12,510 nucleotides of DNA from contig VSOK01000054.1 of NCBI GenBank assembly GCA_009774765.1, positions 1-12,510 on the forward strand, read 5' to 3'. Origin of the DNA: Bacteroidales bacterium (GTDB lineage: Bacteria; Bacteroidota; Bacteroidia; Bacteroidales; UBA932). The notes under the pieces were generated by a model, which ran no database searches, had not been told where the DNA came from, and saw only the letters and a list, made by a program, of their open reading frames with translations. Every line of letters begins with the position of its first letter. The stretch's first letter is position 1. The position numbers and the translations under genes were made by a program. Shown in pieces: positions 1 through 7,132 of this stretch.

Positions 1-38
1 AAATCCTTGTGTCCCTGGTTCGATTCCCGGTGACACCA
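1..38 (+). tRNA. tRNA, 3' part only, probably tRNA-Phe
   Basis: The window opens inside a tRNA. The T arm is visible with loop TTCGATT at 19-25, flanked by CCTGG and CCCGG, which pair except for one T/C mismatch in the middle. The acceptor 3' strand TGACACC is at 31-37 and the discriminator A at 38. CCA is not encoded, since CTT follows. Counting back from the T arm gives a five-base variable region (GTGTC), an anticodon-stem 3' strand TCCTT, and A at positions 36 to 38. An A at position 36 in a class I tRNA leaves Phe, Cys or Trp (Tyr has a long variable arm in bacteria). The discriminator A and the run AAATCC..GTGTCC resemble bacterial tRNA-Phe (anticodon GAA). Bases 34 and 35 lie outside the window, so the identity is an inference. 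Confidence 0.8.
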
Positions 39-48
39 CTTGAAAATC

Positions 49-82
49 AGAGAGTTGCAGAAATGCGACTCTCTTTTCTTTT
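49..82 (+). terminator. Intrinsic terminator of the tRNA
   Basis: The arms AGAGAGTTGC (49-58) and GCGACTCTCT (65-74) form a 10-base-pair stem with one G-T pair and the loop AGAAAT. A T-rich run follows (TTTTCTTTT, about 74-82). The distance of about 10 bases from the tRNA 3' end fits a terminator for the tRNA transcript. Confidence 0.88.
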
Positions 83-208
83 GTATGTCATATCCAGCTC
101 TCATAGGCGTTCCCATCGGCCGGAATCCTGTCCGTTGGGAACACATTGAAAACAGGTACACTATAAAACAGGCGGGTCTTTGTAATACAGTGACATTCAG
201 CACGTTGC

Positions 209-242
209 AAAACAGTATACCTTATACGAGGCATACTGTTTT
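209..242 (+). terminator. Inverted repeat, possible intrinsic terminator
   Basis: The arms AAAACAGTATACC (209-221) and GGCATACTGTTTT (230-242) pair at 12 of 13 positions around an 8-base loop, and the outer ten pairs are perfect. The right arm ends in TTTT and continues TATAATA, so a plus-strand transcript would have a stem and a short U-run. The left arm gives a similar A/T-rich end on the other strand. No gene in the window clearly ends here, so an operator or the remnant of a larger element are alternatives. Confidence 0.4.
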
Positions 243-378
243 ATAATACATTGTGTTTCAACACATTACGACACCCCACCCCATCCTTAAGCCTGCTCCG
301 GCAATGACGGGGACAATCATAAACCGCCTTTTCAATCAGACAATACTCCCCACAAAAAAATCCTCACATACGTAAAAC

Positions 379-412
379 CTTGCTGTTTTATGATTTTAAA
401 CAGCTACATTTG
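379..412 (+). promoter_or_regulatory. Probable promoter of the P-loop gene, with inverted repeat
   Basis: TACATTTG at 405-412 matches the Bacteroidota -7 consensus TAnnTTTG, 24 bases before the ATG at 437. A partial -33 element (CTTG, 379-382) lies 22 bases upstream of it, one base beyond the usual 19-21 spacing. Between them is a perfect 7-base inverted repeat, GCTGTTT (382-388) and AAACAGC (398-404), with a 9-base loop. It fills the spacer where a repressor or an RNA polymerase-altering regulator could sit. The promoter reading is by consensus; the operator reading is inference. Confidence 0.5.
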
Positions 413-436
413 TCTGCGTTTCAATACACATACGAT

Positions 437-796
437 ATGAGAACAATATATTTGATAGAGGGCAGCAAAGGCGCAGGAAAGTCTAAATTCATCTACGAAA
501 AATATAGAGAACTTATAAGCCGGTGCTCAAAGGTGGACAGCAAAAATGAAGATGACTGGAATACCAGAATGTATGTCCTGCAGGATGACAGGACATCAGA
601 AACCATCATATTGAACTCAGGATCGGATATGCGTTGTATAATAAACGACTTTTCAGATCTACTGGGCAAATATCCGCAAGCCGACATAATATATACGGCA
701 ATAAGACCTTATGAAAACAATCCGCTGCTGCACAACTGGATGAAAGAAGCTCTGCACATCCAAAAGGATGACATAGTGATAGAAACGAGGCTTTGA
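437..796 (+). CDS. Small P-loop (Walker A) protein of unknown function
   Basis: A 119-residue soluble protein. It has a clear Walker A motif, GSKGAGKS at residues 9-16, directly after a first hydrophobic beta-strand (TIYLIE), so it probably binds ATP or GTP. No standard Walker B aspartate is obvious. A strand-like segment (ADIIYTAIRP, near residue 86) may take that place. A mixed charged middle part (residues 25-45) precedes two more strand-like pieces. It is shorter than most kinases or GTPases and could be a minimal nucleotide-binding protein. I chose the ATG at 437 because it puts the strand and P-loop at the N-terminus as in the fold, and because the -7 box at 405-412 would leave a start at TTG 380 untranscribed. 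The gene converges with the metal ATPase; the stops are 14 bases apart with no terminator between. No family name is assigned. Confidence 0.75.
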   Translation: MRTIYLIEGSKGAGKSKFIYEKYRELISRCSKVDSKNEDDWNTRMYVLQDDRTSETIILNSGSDMRCIINDFSDLLGKYPQADIIYTAIRPYENNPLLHNWMKEALHIQKDDIVIETRL

Positions 797-810
797 TCCG
801 TAAATAAATA

Positions 811-2646
811 TCAGGCACGCATAGCACGGAGCGAATTGAGGACAGCCAGCACAGTCACCCCGACATCAGCAAAAACAGCCTCCCACATACCCGCTATGCC
901 CAAAGCTCCAAGCAGAAGCATAGCCAGCTTGATTCCGATTGCAAAAACGATATTCTGGACGACGATTCTCAATGTCCTCCGTGAAATACGGATACTCTCC
1001 GCAACTTTCAGAGGATTGTCATCCATCAGCACAACATCAGCAGCCTCAATGGCCGCATCGCTTCCTACAGCCCCCATAGCAATACCGACATCTGCAAGTT
1101 TCAATACAGGAGCATCATTGATGCCGTCTCCGACAAATGCAATCTTCTGAGAACCGGAAGACCTCAACTCCTCCATCCTGGACACCTTGTCGGCAGGCAG
1201 AAGACCTGCATACACTTCATCTATTCCAAGCGCACCGGACACCTCCTCAGCCACATCCTGACGGTCACCGGTCAGCATCACAACCTTCTTGACCCCGGAA
1301 CGCCTCAACCCCGACACCGCATCGGCAGCCTCAGGCTTGATACTGTCAGATACCACAATATGCCCCATATAGACACCATCCACAGCCAGATGGACTATAG
1401 TCCCCGATTTCTCACACTGTTTTGCCTCGACACCAGCACGTGACATAAGCCTGTCATTGCCGGCATATACTTCCCTGCCGTCCACAACGGCAGATATTCC
1501 CTCACCTGCAAAATTCTTCACATCCGCCACACGTTCTTTGTCAAGCTGTCCGCCGTATGCACTCCTCAACGACACCGCTACAGGATGATCGGAATACATT
1601 TCAGCCAATGCTGCCAGCTCAACAAGCATTTCCCCGGAAATGATTTCCGGATGTACAGCAGTCACAGAGAAATTTCCACGGGTAAGCGTACCTGTCTTGT
1701 CAAATACGACTGTACCCACACACGCCAATATTTCAAGATAATTAGAGCCTTTTATGAGTATTCCTCTTCTGGATGCACCTCCTATACCTGCAAAAAAGGT
1801 CAACGGTATTGAAACCACAAGAGCACAAGGGCATGAAACGACAAGAAATATCAGTGCACGGTTGAGCCAGACAGTCCAGTTTCCGCCGCTCACAAGAGAA
1901 GGCACAACAGCGAGCAGTACGGCAGCAGCCACAACGGCTGGAGTATAATAACGGGCAAATCTTGTCATAAACTTCTCGGCCTTAGCCTTCCCCGTATCAG
2001 CATTCTCCACAAGTTCAAGAATACGCGCCACAGTCGACTCTCCATATTCCCCGCTCGTGCGTACACGGATTACTCCCGTCATATTCAGGCTTCCGCTCAC
2101 CACAGGATTGCCTTCCGACACATCACGCGGCAGACTTTCACCTGTCAGCGCGGACGTATCAACAGATGACTCTCCCGAAATCACCACACCGTCCAAAGGA
2201 ATCTTTTCACCCGGCTTCACAATGATCACGCTTCCGCCCGGAACGTCATCTGGAGCAACCTGACGTAGCTCACCGTCCTCCTCGATATTGGCATAATCCG
2301 GACGGATATCCATCAGGGAAGAAATAGACGCCCTGCTGCGAGCGACAGCAATATCCTGGAAAAGTTCCCCCACCTGGTAAAACAGCATTACAGCTACAGC
2401 TTCAGGGTACTCACCTATCGCAAATGCCCCCAAGGTAGCTATCGACATCAAGAAATGCTCATCAAAGAAATTACCGTGAAACAGATTGCGTACAGCCCTG
2501 TACACGACATCAGCCCCTATAACAGCATACGCCAGCGCAAAAGTGGCAATATAAGCCCACGCAGGAAGTGCGGGGAGAAAAGACAGTCCGCAAATGGCAA
2601 CGCACGCGACAATGCGGGAAATCAAGATTTTATGTTCTGTTTCCAT
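811..2646 (-). CDS. P1B-type heavy-metal exporting ATPase (Zn/Cd/Pb)
   Basis: A 611-residue inner-membrane P-type ATPase that uses ATP to pump soft divalent metals out of the cytosol. All core motifs are present: actuator TGES (168-171), metal-site CPC in TM6 (272-274), phosphorylation loop DKTGT (316-320), the P1B-specific HP pair (354-355), and TGD (459-461) and GDGINDAP (506-513) in the P domain. Two residues point to the Zn/Cd/Pb subgroup (ZntA/CadA, P1B-2) rather than copper: a lysine in TM7 (K573, NIVFAIGIK) and an aspartate in TM8 (D594, FADVGVTVL), which match the conserved metal-site Lys and Asp of ZntA. Unusually, the N-terminus goes straight into membrane segments, without the GMxCxxC metal-binding domain that many members have. 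The start ATG at 2646 is followed by a short polar leader and the first TM segment. It is divergent from the RND operon. No metal-responsive regulator (MerR or ArsR type) is encoded nearby. Confidence 0.93.
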   Translation of the reverse strand: METEHKILISRIVACVAICGLSFLPALPAWAYIATFALAYAVIGADVVYRAVRNLFHGNFFDEHFLMSIATLGAFAIGEYPEAVAVMLFYQVGELFQDIAVARSRASISSLMDIRPDYANIEEDGELRQVAPDDVPGGSVIIVKPGEKIPLDGVVISGESSVDTSALTGESLPRDVSEGNPVVSGSLNMTGVIRVRTSGEYGESTVARILELVENADTGKAKAEKFMTRFARYYTPAVVAAAVLLAVVPSLVSGGNWTVWLNRALIFLVVSCPCALVVSIPLTFFAGIGGASRRGILIKGSNYLEILACVGTVVFDKTGTLTRGNFSVTAVHPEIISGEMLVELAALAEMYSDHPVAVSLRSAYGGQLDKERVADVKNFAGEGISAVVDGREVYAGNDRLMSRAGVEAKQCEKSGTIVHLAVDGVYMGHIVVSDSIKPEAADAVSGLRRSGVKKVVMLTGDRQDVAEEVSGALGIDEVYAGLLPADKVSRMEELRSSGSQKIAFVGDGINDAPVLKLADVGIAMGAVGSDAAIEAADVVLMDDNPLKVAESIRISRRTLRIVVQNIVFAIGIKLAMLLLGALGIAGMWEAVFADVGVTVLAVLNSLRAMRA

Positions 2647-2674
2647 ATCAAATAAATTGGCTTATTCCCCTTTT

Positions 2675-2683
2675 CAAATTTTA
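2675..2683 (-). promoter_or_regulatory. Weak -7-like box for the metal ATPase
   Basis: On the minus strand TAAAATTTG reads close to TAnnTTTG but has one extra base between TA and TTTG. It lies about 30 bases before the ATPase ATG, a sensible distance, and a T-rich TTTTTTG run sits further upstream. This is the best candidate in the divergent gap, but it deviates from the consensus. Confidence 0.3.
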
Positions 2684-2709
2684 TGCAAAACATAATCGCA
2701 AAAAACAAT

Positions 2710-2717
2710 TATCTTTG
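2710..2717 (+). promoter_or_regulatory. Bacteroidota -7 box of the RND efflux operon
   Basis: TATCTTTG is an exact match to TAnnTTTG, followed by GCGCC. It implies a start site near 2722-2725 and an untranslated leader of about 80 bases before the adaptor ATG at 2802. A clear TTTG -33 box is missing at the expected distance; TTATG at 2681-2685 is the nearest candidate. No Shine-Dalgarno sequence is seen before 2802, as is usual in this phylum. Confidence 0.6.
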
Positions 2718-2801
2718 CGCCCCGAAAATACGGACGGACCGTTCATACGACAAATAGCACACTTTTTGTAAAACACAGCCCGTTTTGCTAAAATTTAGTT
2801 T

Positions 2802-4025
2802 ATGAAAGGTAAACATTACATCAAGAAGACATACGGCAAAATCAACAAAAGTGCCGGATATGTGAACGTAAGAATCAAAAAGCTGAACTGGAAACAATGG
2901 CTGGCAATATTGCTCACAATAGCGGCAGCGACAATAGCTATAATACTGCTTACAAAGAAAGAACCAGCAGAGCCTGTGCTTCCGATAGTCCAGGCGGAAA
3001 CTGTAGTCACAAAAGATGTCGAAATCTATGGAGAGTACGTCGGAAGAATCAGGGCACAGCAGTTTGTGGAAGTACGCGCCAGAGTCGAAGGATATCTTGA
3101 AAGTATGCTTTTCGCGGAGGGTACCTATATAAACAAAGGCCAGGTACTGTTTGTCATAGACCCGAGACAATACAAGGCCACAGTCGACAAGGCAAACGCA
3201 CAGCTCAACAAAAACAAGGCAATGGCACAGAAAGCTGAACGCGACCTGAAAAGAATACGCTCGCTGCACGAGCAGAACGCCGTAAGCCAGCTTGACCTTG
3301 ACAATGCCATTGCAGCATACGAAAGCGCGAAAGCGGAAGTACAGATGAGCAAGGCGGATCTTGCCCAGGATGAAATGGCACTAAGTTTCACTACCGTAAA
3401 ATCCCCTATCAGCGGATATATCAGTGAAAGGAACGTAGATATCGGAACATTGGTCGGACCAGGCGGCAAATCGCTGCTGGCCACAATTGTCAAAAGCGAT
3501 ACAGTAATGGTGGATTTCAGCATGACGGGACTGGACTATCTCAAAAGCAGGGAAAGAAATGTGAACATAGGGCAGAAAGACACATCCAGGACCTGGGAGC
3601 CATATATCACCATCACACTTGCGGACAATTCCGCATACCCTCTGAAAGGACTCGTAGACTTCGCGGATCCACAGGTGGACCCGAACACCGGTACATTCTC
3701 CGTCCGCGCGGAAATGCCGAATCCGGACCATATACTTCTTCCTGGGCAGTTCACCAAAGTAAAGCTGCTTCTGGATGTCAGGGAAGATGCAATCGTTGTC
3801 CCGACCAAGGCTATCGTAATCGAAAAAGGAGGAGCATACGTCTACGCCGTACTGCGTGACGGTACTGTAGAAAAACGTTTCGTAGAGCCAGGTCCGGAAG
3901 TAGGTAATTTCACGGTAATAGAAAGAGGATTAATTGCTTACGAACGAATTGTCGTGGAAGGCTACCATAAGCTCGCACACGGAATGAAAGTCATCGTATC
4001 AAACCCTTCCAAATCTGCAGAATAA
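2802..4025 (+). CDS. RND efflux periplasmic adaptor subunit (AcrA/MexA family)
   Basis: A 407-residue membrane-fusion protein that links the inner-membrane RND pump to the outer-membrane channel. Domain order is typical: one membrane segment (about 33-50), a first lipoyl half (about 88-122, VRARVEGYLE and GQVLFVIDPRQY), an alpha-helical coiled-coil hairpin (about 126-195, rich in Ala, Lys and Glu), a second lipoyl half (SPISGYISERNVDIGTLV, about 201-218), a beta-barrel (about 230-325, ending PDHILLPGQFTKVKL) and a membrane-proximal domain (VVPTKAIV onward). There is no lipobox cysteine, so unlike E. coli AcrA it is probably held by an uncleaved N-terminal helix preceded by about 30 mostly basic cytosolic residues. 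No alternative ATG lies between residue 1 and the membrane segment. First gene of the operon; its TAA overlaps the next ATG by one base (TAATG), which suggests translational coupling. Confidence 0.95.
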   Translation: MKGKHYIKKTYGKINKSAGYVNVRIKKLNWKQWLAILLTIAAATIAIILLTKKEPAEPVLPIVQAETVVTKDVEIYGEYVGRIRAQQFVEVRARVEGYLESMLFAEGTYINKGQVLFVIDPRQYKATVDKANAQLNKNKAMAQKAERDLKRIRSLHEQNAVSQLDLDNAIAAYESAKAEVQMSKADLAQDEMALSFTTVKSPISGYISERNVDIGTLVGPGGKSLLATIVKSDTVMVDFSMTGLDYLKSRERNVNIGQKDTSRTWEPYITITLADNSAYPLKGLVDFADPQVDPNTGTFSVRAEMPNPDHILLPGQFTKVKLLLDVREDAIVVPTKAIVIEKGGAYVYAVLRDGTVEKRFVEPGPEVGNFTVIERGLIAYERIVVEGYHKLAHGMKVIVSNPSKSAE

Positions 4026-7000
4026 TGAAATCAGGATTTTTCATAGACAGGCCGGTCTTCTCGATTGTCATATCAATCCTGATAGTGATCGTCGGAGGCA
4101 TAGGACTGACATTGCTCCCTATCGACCAGTACCCTCAGATAGTTCCTCCGGTAGTAAGCATTTCCGCTTCCTATCCGGGAGCCAGCGCGCAGACTGTGAC
4201 GCAGGCTGTTGCGACACCGATAGAGCAGGAGCTTAACGGAACTCCGGGTATGCTTTATATGGAGTCCAACAACACAAACTCAGGAGGATTCTCAGCTACA
4301 GTAACATTCGACATATCAACGGATCCGGATCTTGCTGCCGTCGAAATCCAGAACAGGGTCAAGGAAGCCGAAGGCAGGCTTCCGGCCGAAGTCGTGCAGA
4401 ACGGCATTTCGATTGAGAAGCAGGCCGCAAGCAAGCTGATGACAATAACAATCCAGTCGCAGGACCCGAAATATGATGAAGTCTACCTCAGCAACTACGC
4501 TACCCTGAACGTTGTAGATATGCTAAGGCGTGTGCCTGGAGTCGGACGTGTATCAAGTCCTGGAGGACGTTATTACGCAATGCAGATATGGGTATATCCT
4601 GACCGCCTTGCCAACCTTGGACTGACGGTCAAAGACCTGCAGAACGCACTCAAGGACCAGAACAGGGAGTCAGCGGCCGGAGTTCTCGGCCAGCAGCCGA
4701 TATCAGACGTGGATGTAACCACACCTATCACTGCCCAGGGCCGCCTTTCATCCGTAAGCCAATTCGAAGATATAGTAATAAGGGCCAACCAGGACGGTTC
4801 ACTGATAAGGCTCAGAGACGTGGCCCGCGTATCACTTGAAGCCTCATCATACAGCACGGAAAGCGGAATAAACGGAGGAGATGCAGCCGTCATCAATATA
4901 AATATGCTTCCCGGGGCCAATGCAATGGATGTCGCGAAGCAAGTGAAAAAGGCGATGAAGGAAATCAGCGCGAATTTTCCGGAAGGAATCACATACGACA
5001 TTCCTTTTGATATGACCACATATATTTCAGAGTCGATCAAAGAAGTGTACAAGACGCTGTTTGAAGCTCTCATACTTGTGATGCTGGTCGTGTTCCTGTC
5101 GCTCCAGAGCTGGCGTTCAACGGTGATTCCTATGATTGCCGTACCTATATCACTCATAGGAACTTTCGGTGTTATGCTCATATTCGGATTTTCATTGAAT
5201 ATGATGACATTGCTCGGACTTGTACTTGCAATCGGTATTGTCGTGGATGATGCGATCGTGGTGGTTGAGAACGTGGACAGGATTATGAACCACGAGCATC
5301 TTTCTGCATACGAAGCGACAAAGAAGGCAATGAAAGGAATATCCGGAGCACTTATAGCAACATCATTGGTACTCTGTGCCGTATTTGTGCCGGTAAGTTT
5401 CCTTTCCGGAATCACAGGGCAGCTGTTCAGGCAGTTCTCAGTCACTATTGCCGTATCTGTAATCATTTCAACGGTAGTTGCACTTACACTCAGCCCCGTA
5501 ATGTGTTCAAAGCTGCTGAAGCCGGACAAGGGAGGACAAAAGAACATAGTCTTCAGATTTATAAACAGATGGCTTGACAAAGGCAACCTGTTCTATGAAA
5601 GAATGATAAAATCGGCTCTGAAGCACTCAGGAATCATGCTCGGAATATTCGTAGCCGCTGTAATAGGAATAGTCGTGATGAACAGCCTCGTACCGCAGAG
5701 CTTCATCCCCAAAGAGGACCAGGGATATTTCACCGTGGAGCTTGAGCTTCCGGTAAATGCGACAATCGAAAGGACACGTATCGTCACGGAAAGGGCTATG
5801 GACTATCTTATGCAGAACCCTGATGTGGAATATGTCCTTAATGTAACTGGATCCAGCCCGCGTGTGGGTACAAGCCAGGCCAACAGCCAGCTTACAGTCA
5901 TATTGAAACCGTGGGACAAAAGGAAAGAGAAAAACCTCAACAGGACAATGCAGAAGATTTCCGAACACCTCTCGCAATATCCTGAAAGCAAGGTCTACGT
6001 AAGTACACCGGCAGTGATACCGGGTCTCGGTACCTCAGGAGGTTTCTCTATGGTACTTGAAGCACGCGGAGACGCCTCATACGAAGATCTTCAGAGGGCA
6101 ACGGACACATTGATCCAGATTGCATCGCAAAGAAAAGAACTTGCAGGACTCTCATCTTCTATGCAGAATGACATTCCCCAGCTCTATTTTGATGTAGACA
6201 GGGACAAGGTGCAGCTGCTCGGAGTACCTGTAGCAGATGTGTTCTCCACCATAAAAGCATTCACGGGATCCGTCTACATCAATGACTTCAATATGTTCAA
6301 CAGGATCTACCGCGTCTATATACAGGCTGAATCCCCGTACCGTGCACACAAGGACAATCTGAACCTTTTCTTCGTGAAAGGTCACGACAACTCAATGATT
6401 CCCGTAACGGCACTCGGAACCACATCATATACGACCGGTCCGGGAACAATAAAAAGGTTCAATATGTTCAACTCCTCAACCATCAACGGTGAGGCGGCAC
6501 AAGGATACAGTTCCGGAGAAGCGATGGCCGTCCTGGAAGAAATAGCACGCGAACATCTGCCTTCAAACATAGGTATAGAATGGAGCGGCCTGTCCTATCA
6601 GGAAAAGAAGGAAAGCGGCCAGACCGGCCTTATCCTCGGATTGGCACTTCTTTTCGTATTCCTGTTCCTTGCAGCCCAATACGAAAGCTGGTCAGTCCCT
6701 ATCGCAGTCCTTCTTTCCCTCCCTATAGCGGCTTTCGGAGCATATTCAGGAGTAGCGGTATGCGGACTTGAAAACAATGTATATTTCCAGATAGGACTGG
6801 TAATGCTCATAGGACTGGTGGCAAAGAATGCCATCCTCATAGTGGAGTTCGCCAAAAATGAAGTGGATTCGGGTAAAGAACTGATAGAATCCGTGGTCAC
6901 AGCCGCAAAACTCCGTTTCAGGCCTATCGTAATGACCTCATTGGCATTTATGCTCGGTATGCTTCCTCTCGTGCTCGCAACAGGTCCCGGCTCGGCCAGC

Positions 7001-7132
7001 AGGCAGAATATCGGAACCGGAGTATTCTTCGGAATGACAGTTGCGATTACGGCAGGTATAGTCTTCGTTCCTTTCTTCTTTGTCTGGATATACAGGCTGA
7101 AAGCAAAACTAACAAGAAAAAGAAATGCGTAG
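4025..7132 (+). CDS. RND multidrug efflux pump, HAE-1 family (AcrB/MexB-like)
   Basis: A 1035-residue proton-driven inner-membrane transporter, close to the roughly 1030-1050 usual for HAE-1 pumps. It expels drugs, dyes, bile salts or similar amphiphiles through the adaptor and outer-membrane channel. The N-terminus (FFIDRPVFSIVISILI) is the family signature. The proton-relay aspartates are D408 and D409 in TM4 (GIVVDDAIVVVEN), and the matching lysine in TM10 is K934 (GLVAKNAILIVEF), equivalent to D407/D408/K940 of AcrB. Two large periplasmic loops follow TM1 and TM7 (about residues 30-340 and 560-870), and the last six helices end at about 1020 before a basic tail. The intact relay and full length indicate a working pump. 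Presence of the DD pair and the partner genes argue against the heavy-metal (CusA) subgroup. The substrate cannot be read from the sequence. The stop overlaps the next gene by 8 bases. Confidence 0.97.
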   Translation: MKSGFFIDRPVFSIVISILIVIVGGIGLTLLPIDQYPQIVPPVVSISASYPGASAQTVTQAVATPIEQELNGTPGMLYMESNNTNSGGFSATVTFDISTDPDLAAVEIQNRVKEAEGRLPAEVVQNGISIEKQAASKLMTITIQSQDPKYDEVYLSNYATLNVVDMLRRVPGVGRVSSPGGRYYAMQIWVYPDRLANLGLTVKDLQNALKDQNRESAAGVLGQQPISDVDVTTPITAQGRLSSVSQFEDIVIRANQDGSLIRLRDVARVSLEASSYSTESGINGGDAAVININMLPGANAMDVAKQVKKAMKEISANFPEGITYDIPFDMTTYISESIKEVYKTLFEALILVMLVVFLSLQSWRSTVIPMIAVPISLIGTFGVMLIFGFSLNMMTLLGLVLAIGIVVDDAIVVVENVDRIMNHEHLSAYEATKKAMKGISGALIATSLVLCAVFVPVSFLSGITGQLFRQFSVTIAVSVIISTVVALTLSPVMCSKLLKPDKGGQKNIVFRFINRWLDKGNLFYERMIKSALKHSGIMLGIFVAAVIGIVVMNSLVPQSFIPKEDQGYFTVELELPVNATIERTRIVTERAMDYLMQNPDVEYVLNVTGSSPRVGTSQANSQLTVILKPWDKRKEKNLNRTMQKISEHLSQYPESKVYVSTPAVIPGLGTSGGFSMVLEARGDASYEDLQRATDTLIQIASQRKELAGLSSSMQNDIPQLYFDVDRDKVQLLGVPVADVFSTIKAFTGSVYINDFNMFNRIYRVYIQAESPYRAHKDNLNLFFVKGHDNSMIPVTALGTTSYTTGPGTIKRFNMFNSSTINGEAAQGYSSGEAMAVLEEIAREHLPSNIGIEWSGLSYQEKKESGQTGLILGLALLFVFLFLAAQYESWSVPIAVLLSLPIAAFGAYSGVAVCGLENNVYFQIGLVMLIGLVAKNAILIVEFAKNEVDSGKELIESVVTAAKLRFRPIVMTSLAFMLGMLPLVLATGPGSASRQNIGTGVFFGMTVAITAGIVFVPFFFVWIYRLKAKLTRKRNA

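Larger units (their letters stand above)
83..436. other. Intergenic stretch without a credible gene
   Basis: Between the tRNA terminator and the small P-loop gene I see no reading frame with family motifs. A 68-codon frame at 40-246 begins with TTG inside the tRNA terminator and has no recognisable features, so I treat it as chance. The stretch holds a strong inverted repeat at 209-242 and a promoter-like region at 379-412. The part from 247 to 378 shows nothing beyond a short palindromic motif (TGTGTT-TC-AACACA, near 253-266) and a run of seven A. Confidence 0.6.

Noticed and set aside
1..82. Integrated element at the tRNA with a duplicated attachment site
   Set aside because: I looked for a second copy of the tRNA 3' end in the window and saw none. 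No integrase gene is present.
40..246. 68-codon plus-strand reading frame after the tRNA
   Set aside because: It starts with TTG inside the tRNA terminator, has no recognisable motif or hydrophobic pattern, and ends on the arm of the 209-242 inverted repeat.
836..1150. 104-codon plus-strand frame
   Set aside because: It is antisense to the C-terminal part of the metal ATPase, whose GDGINDAP and TM7-TM8 residues are intact on the minus strand.
2709..3269. 186-codon minus-strand frame rich in Cys, Phe and Tyr
   Set aside because: It overlaps the adaptor gene and its promoter, and its composition is typical of an antisense shadow. The plus strand carries clear lipoyl and coiled-coil features.
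4573..5586. 337-codon open frame on the minus strand
   Set aside because: It lies opposite the part of the RND pump gene that encodes the DD proton-relay helix. Its translation is Ser/Thr-rich with no domain, as expected from an antisense shadow of a conserved gene.
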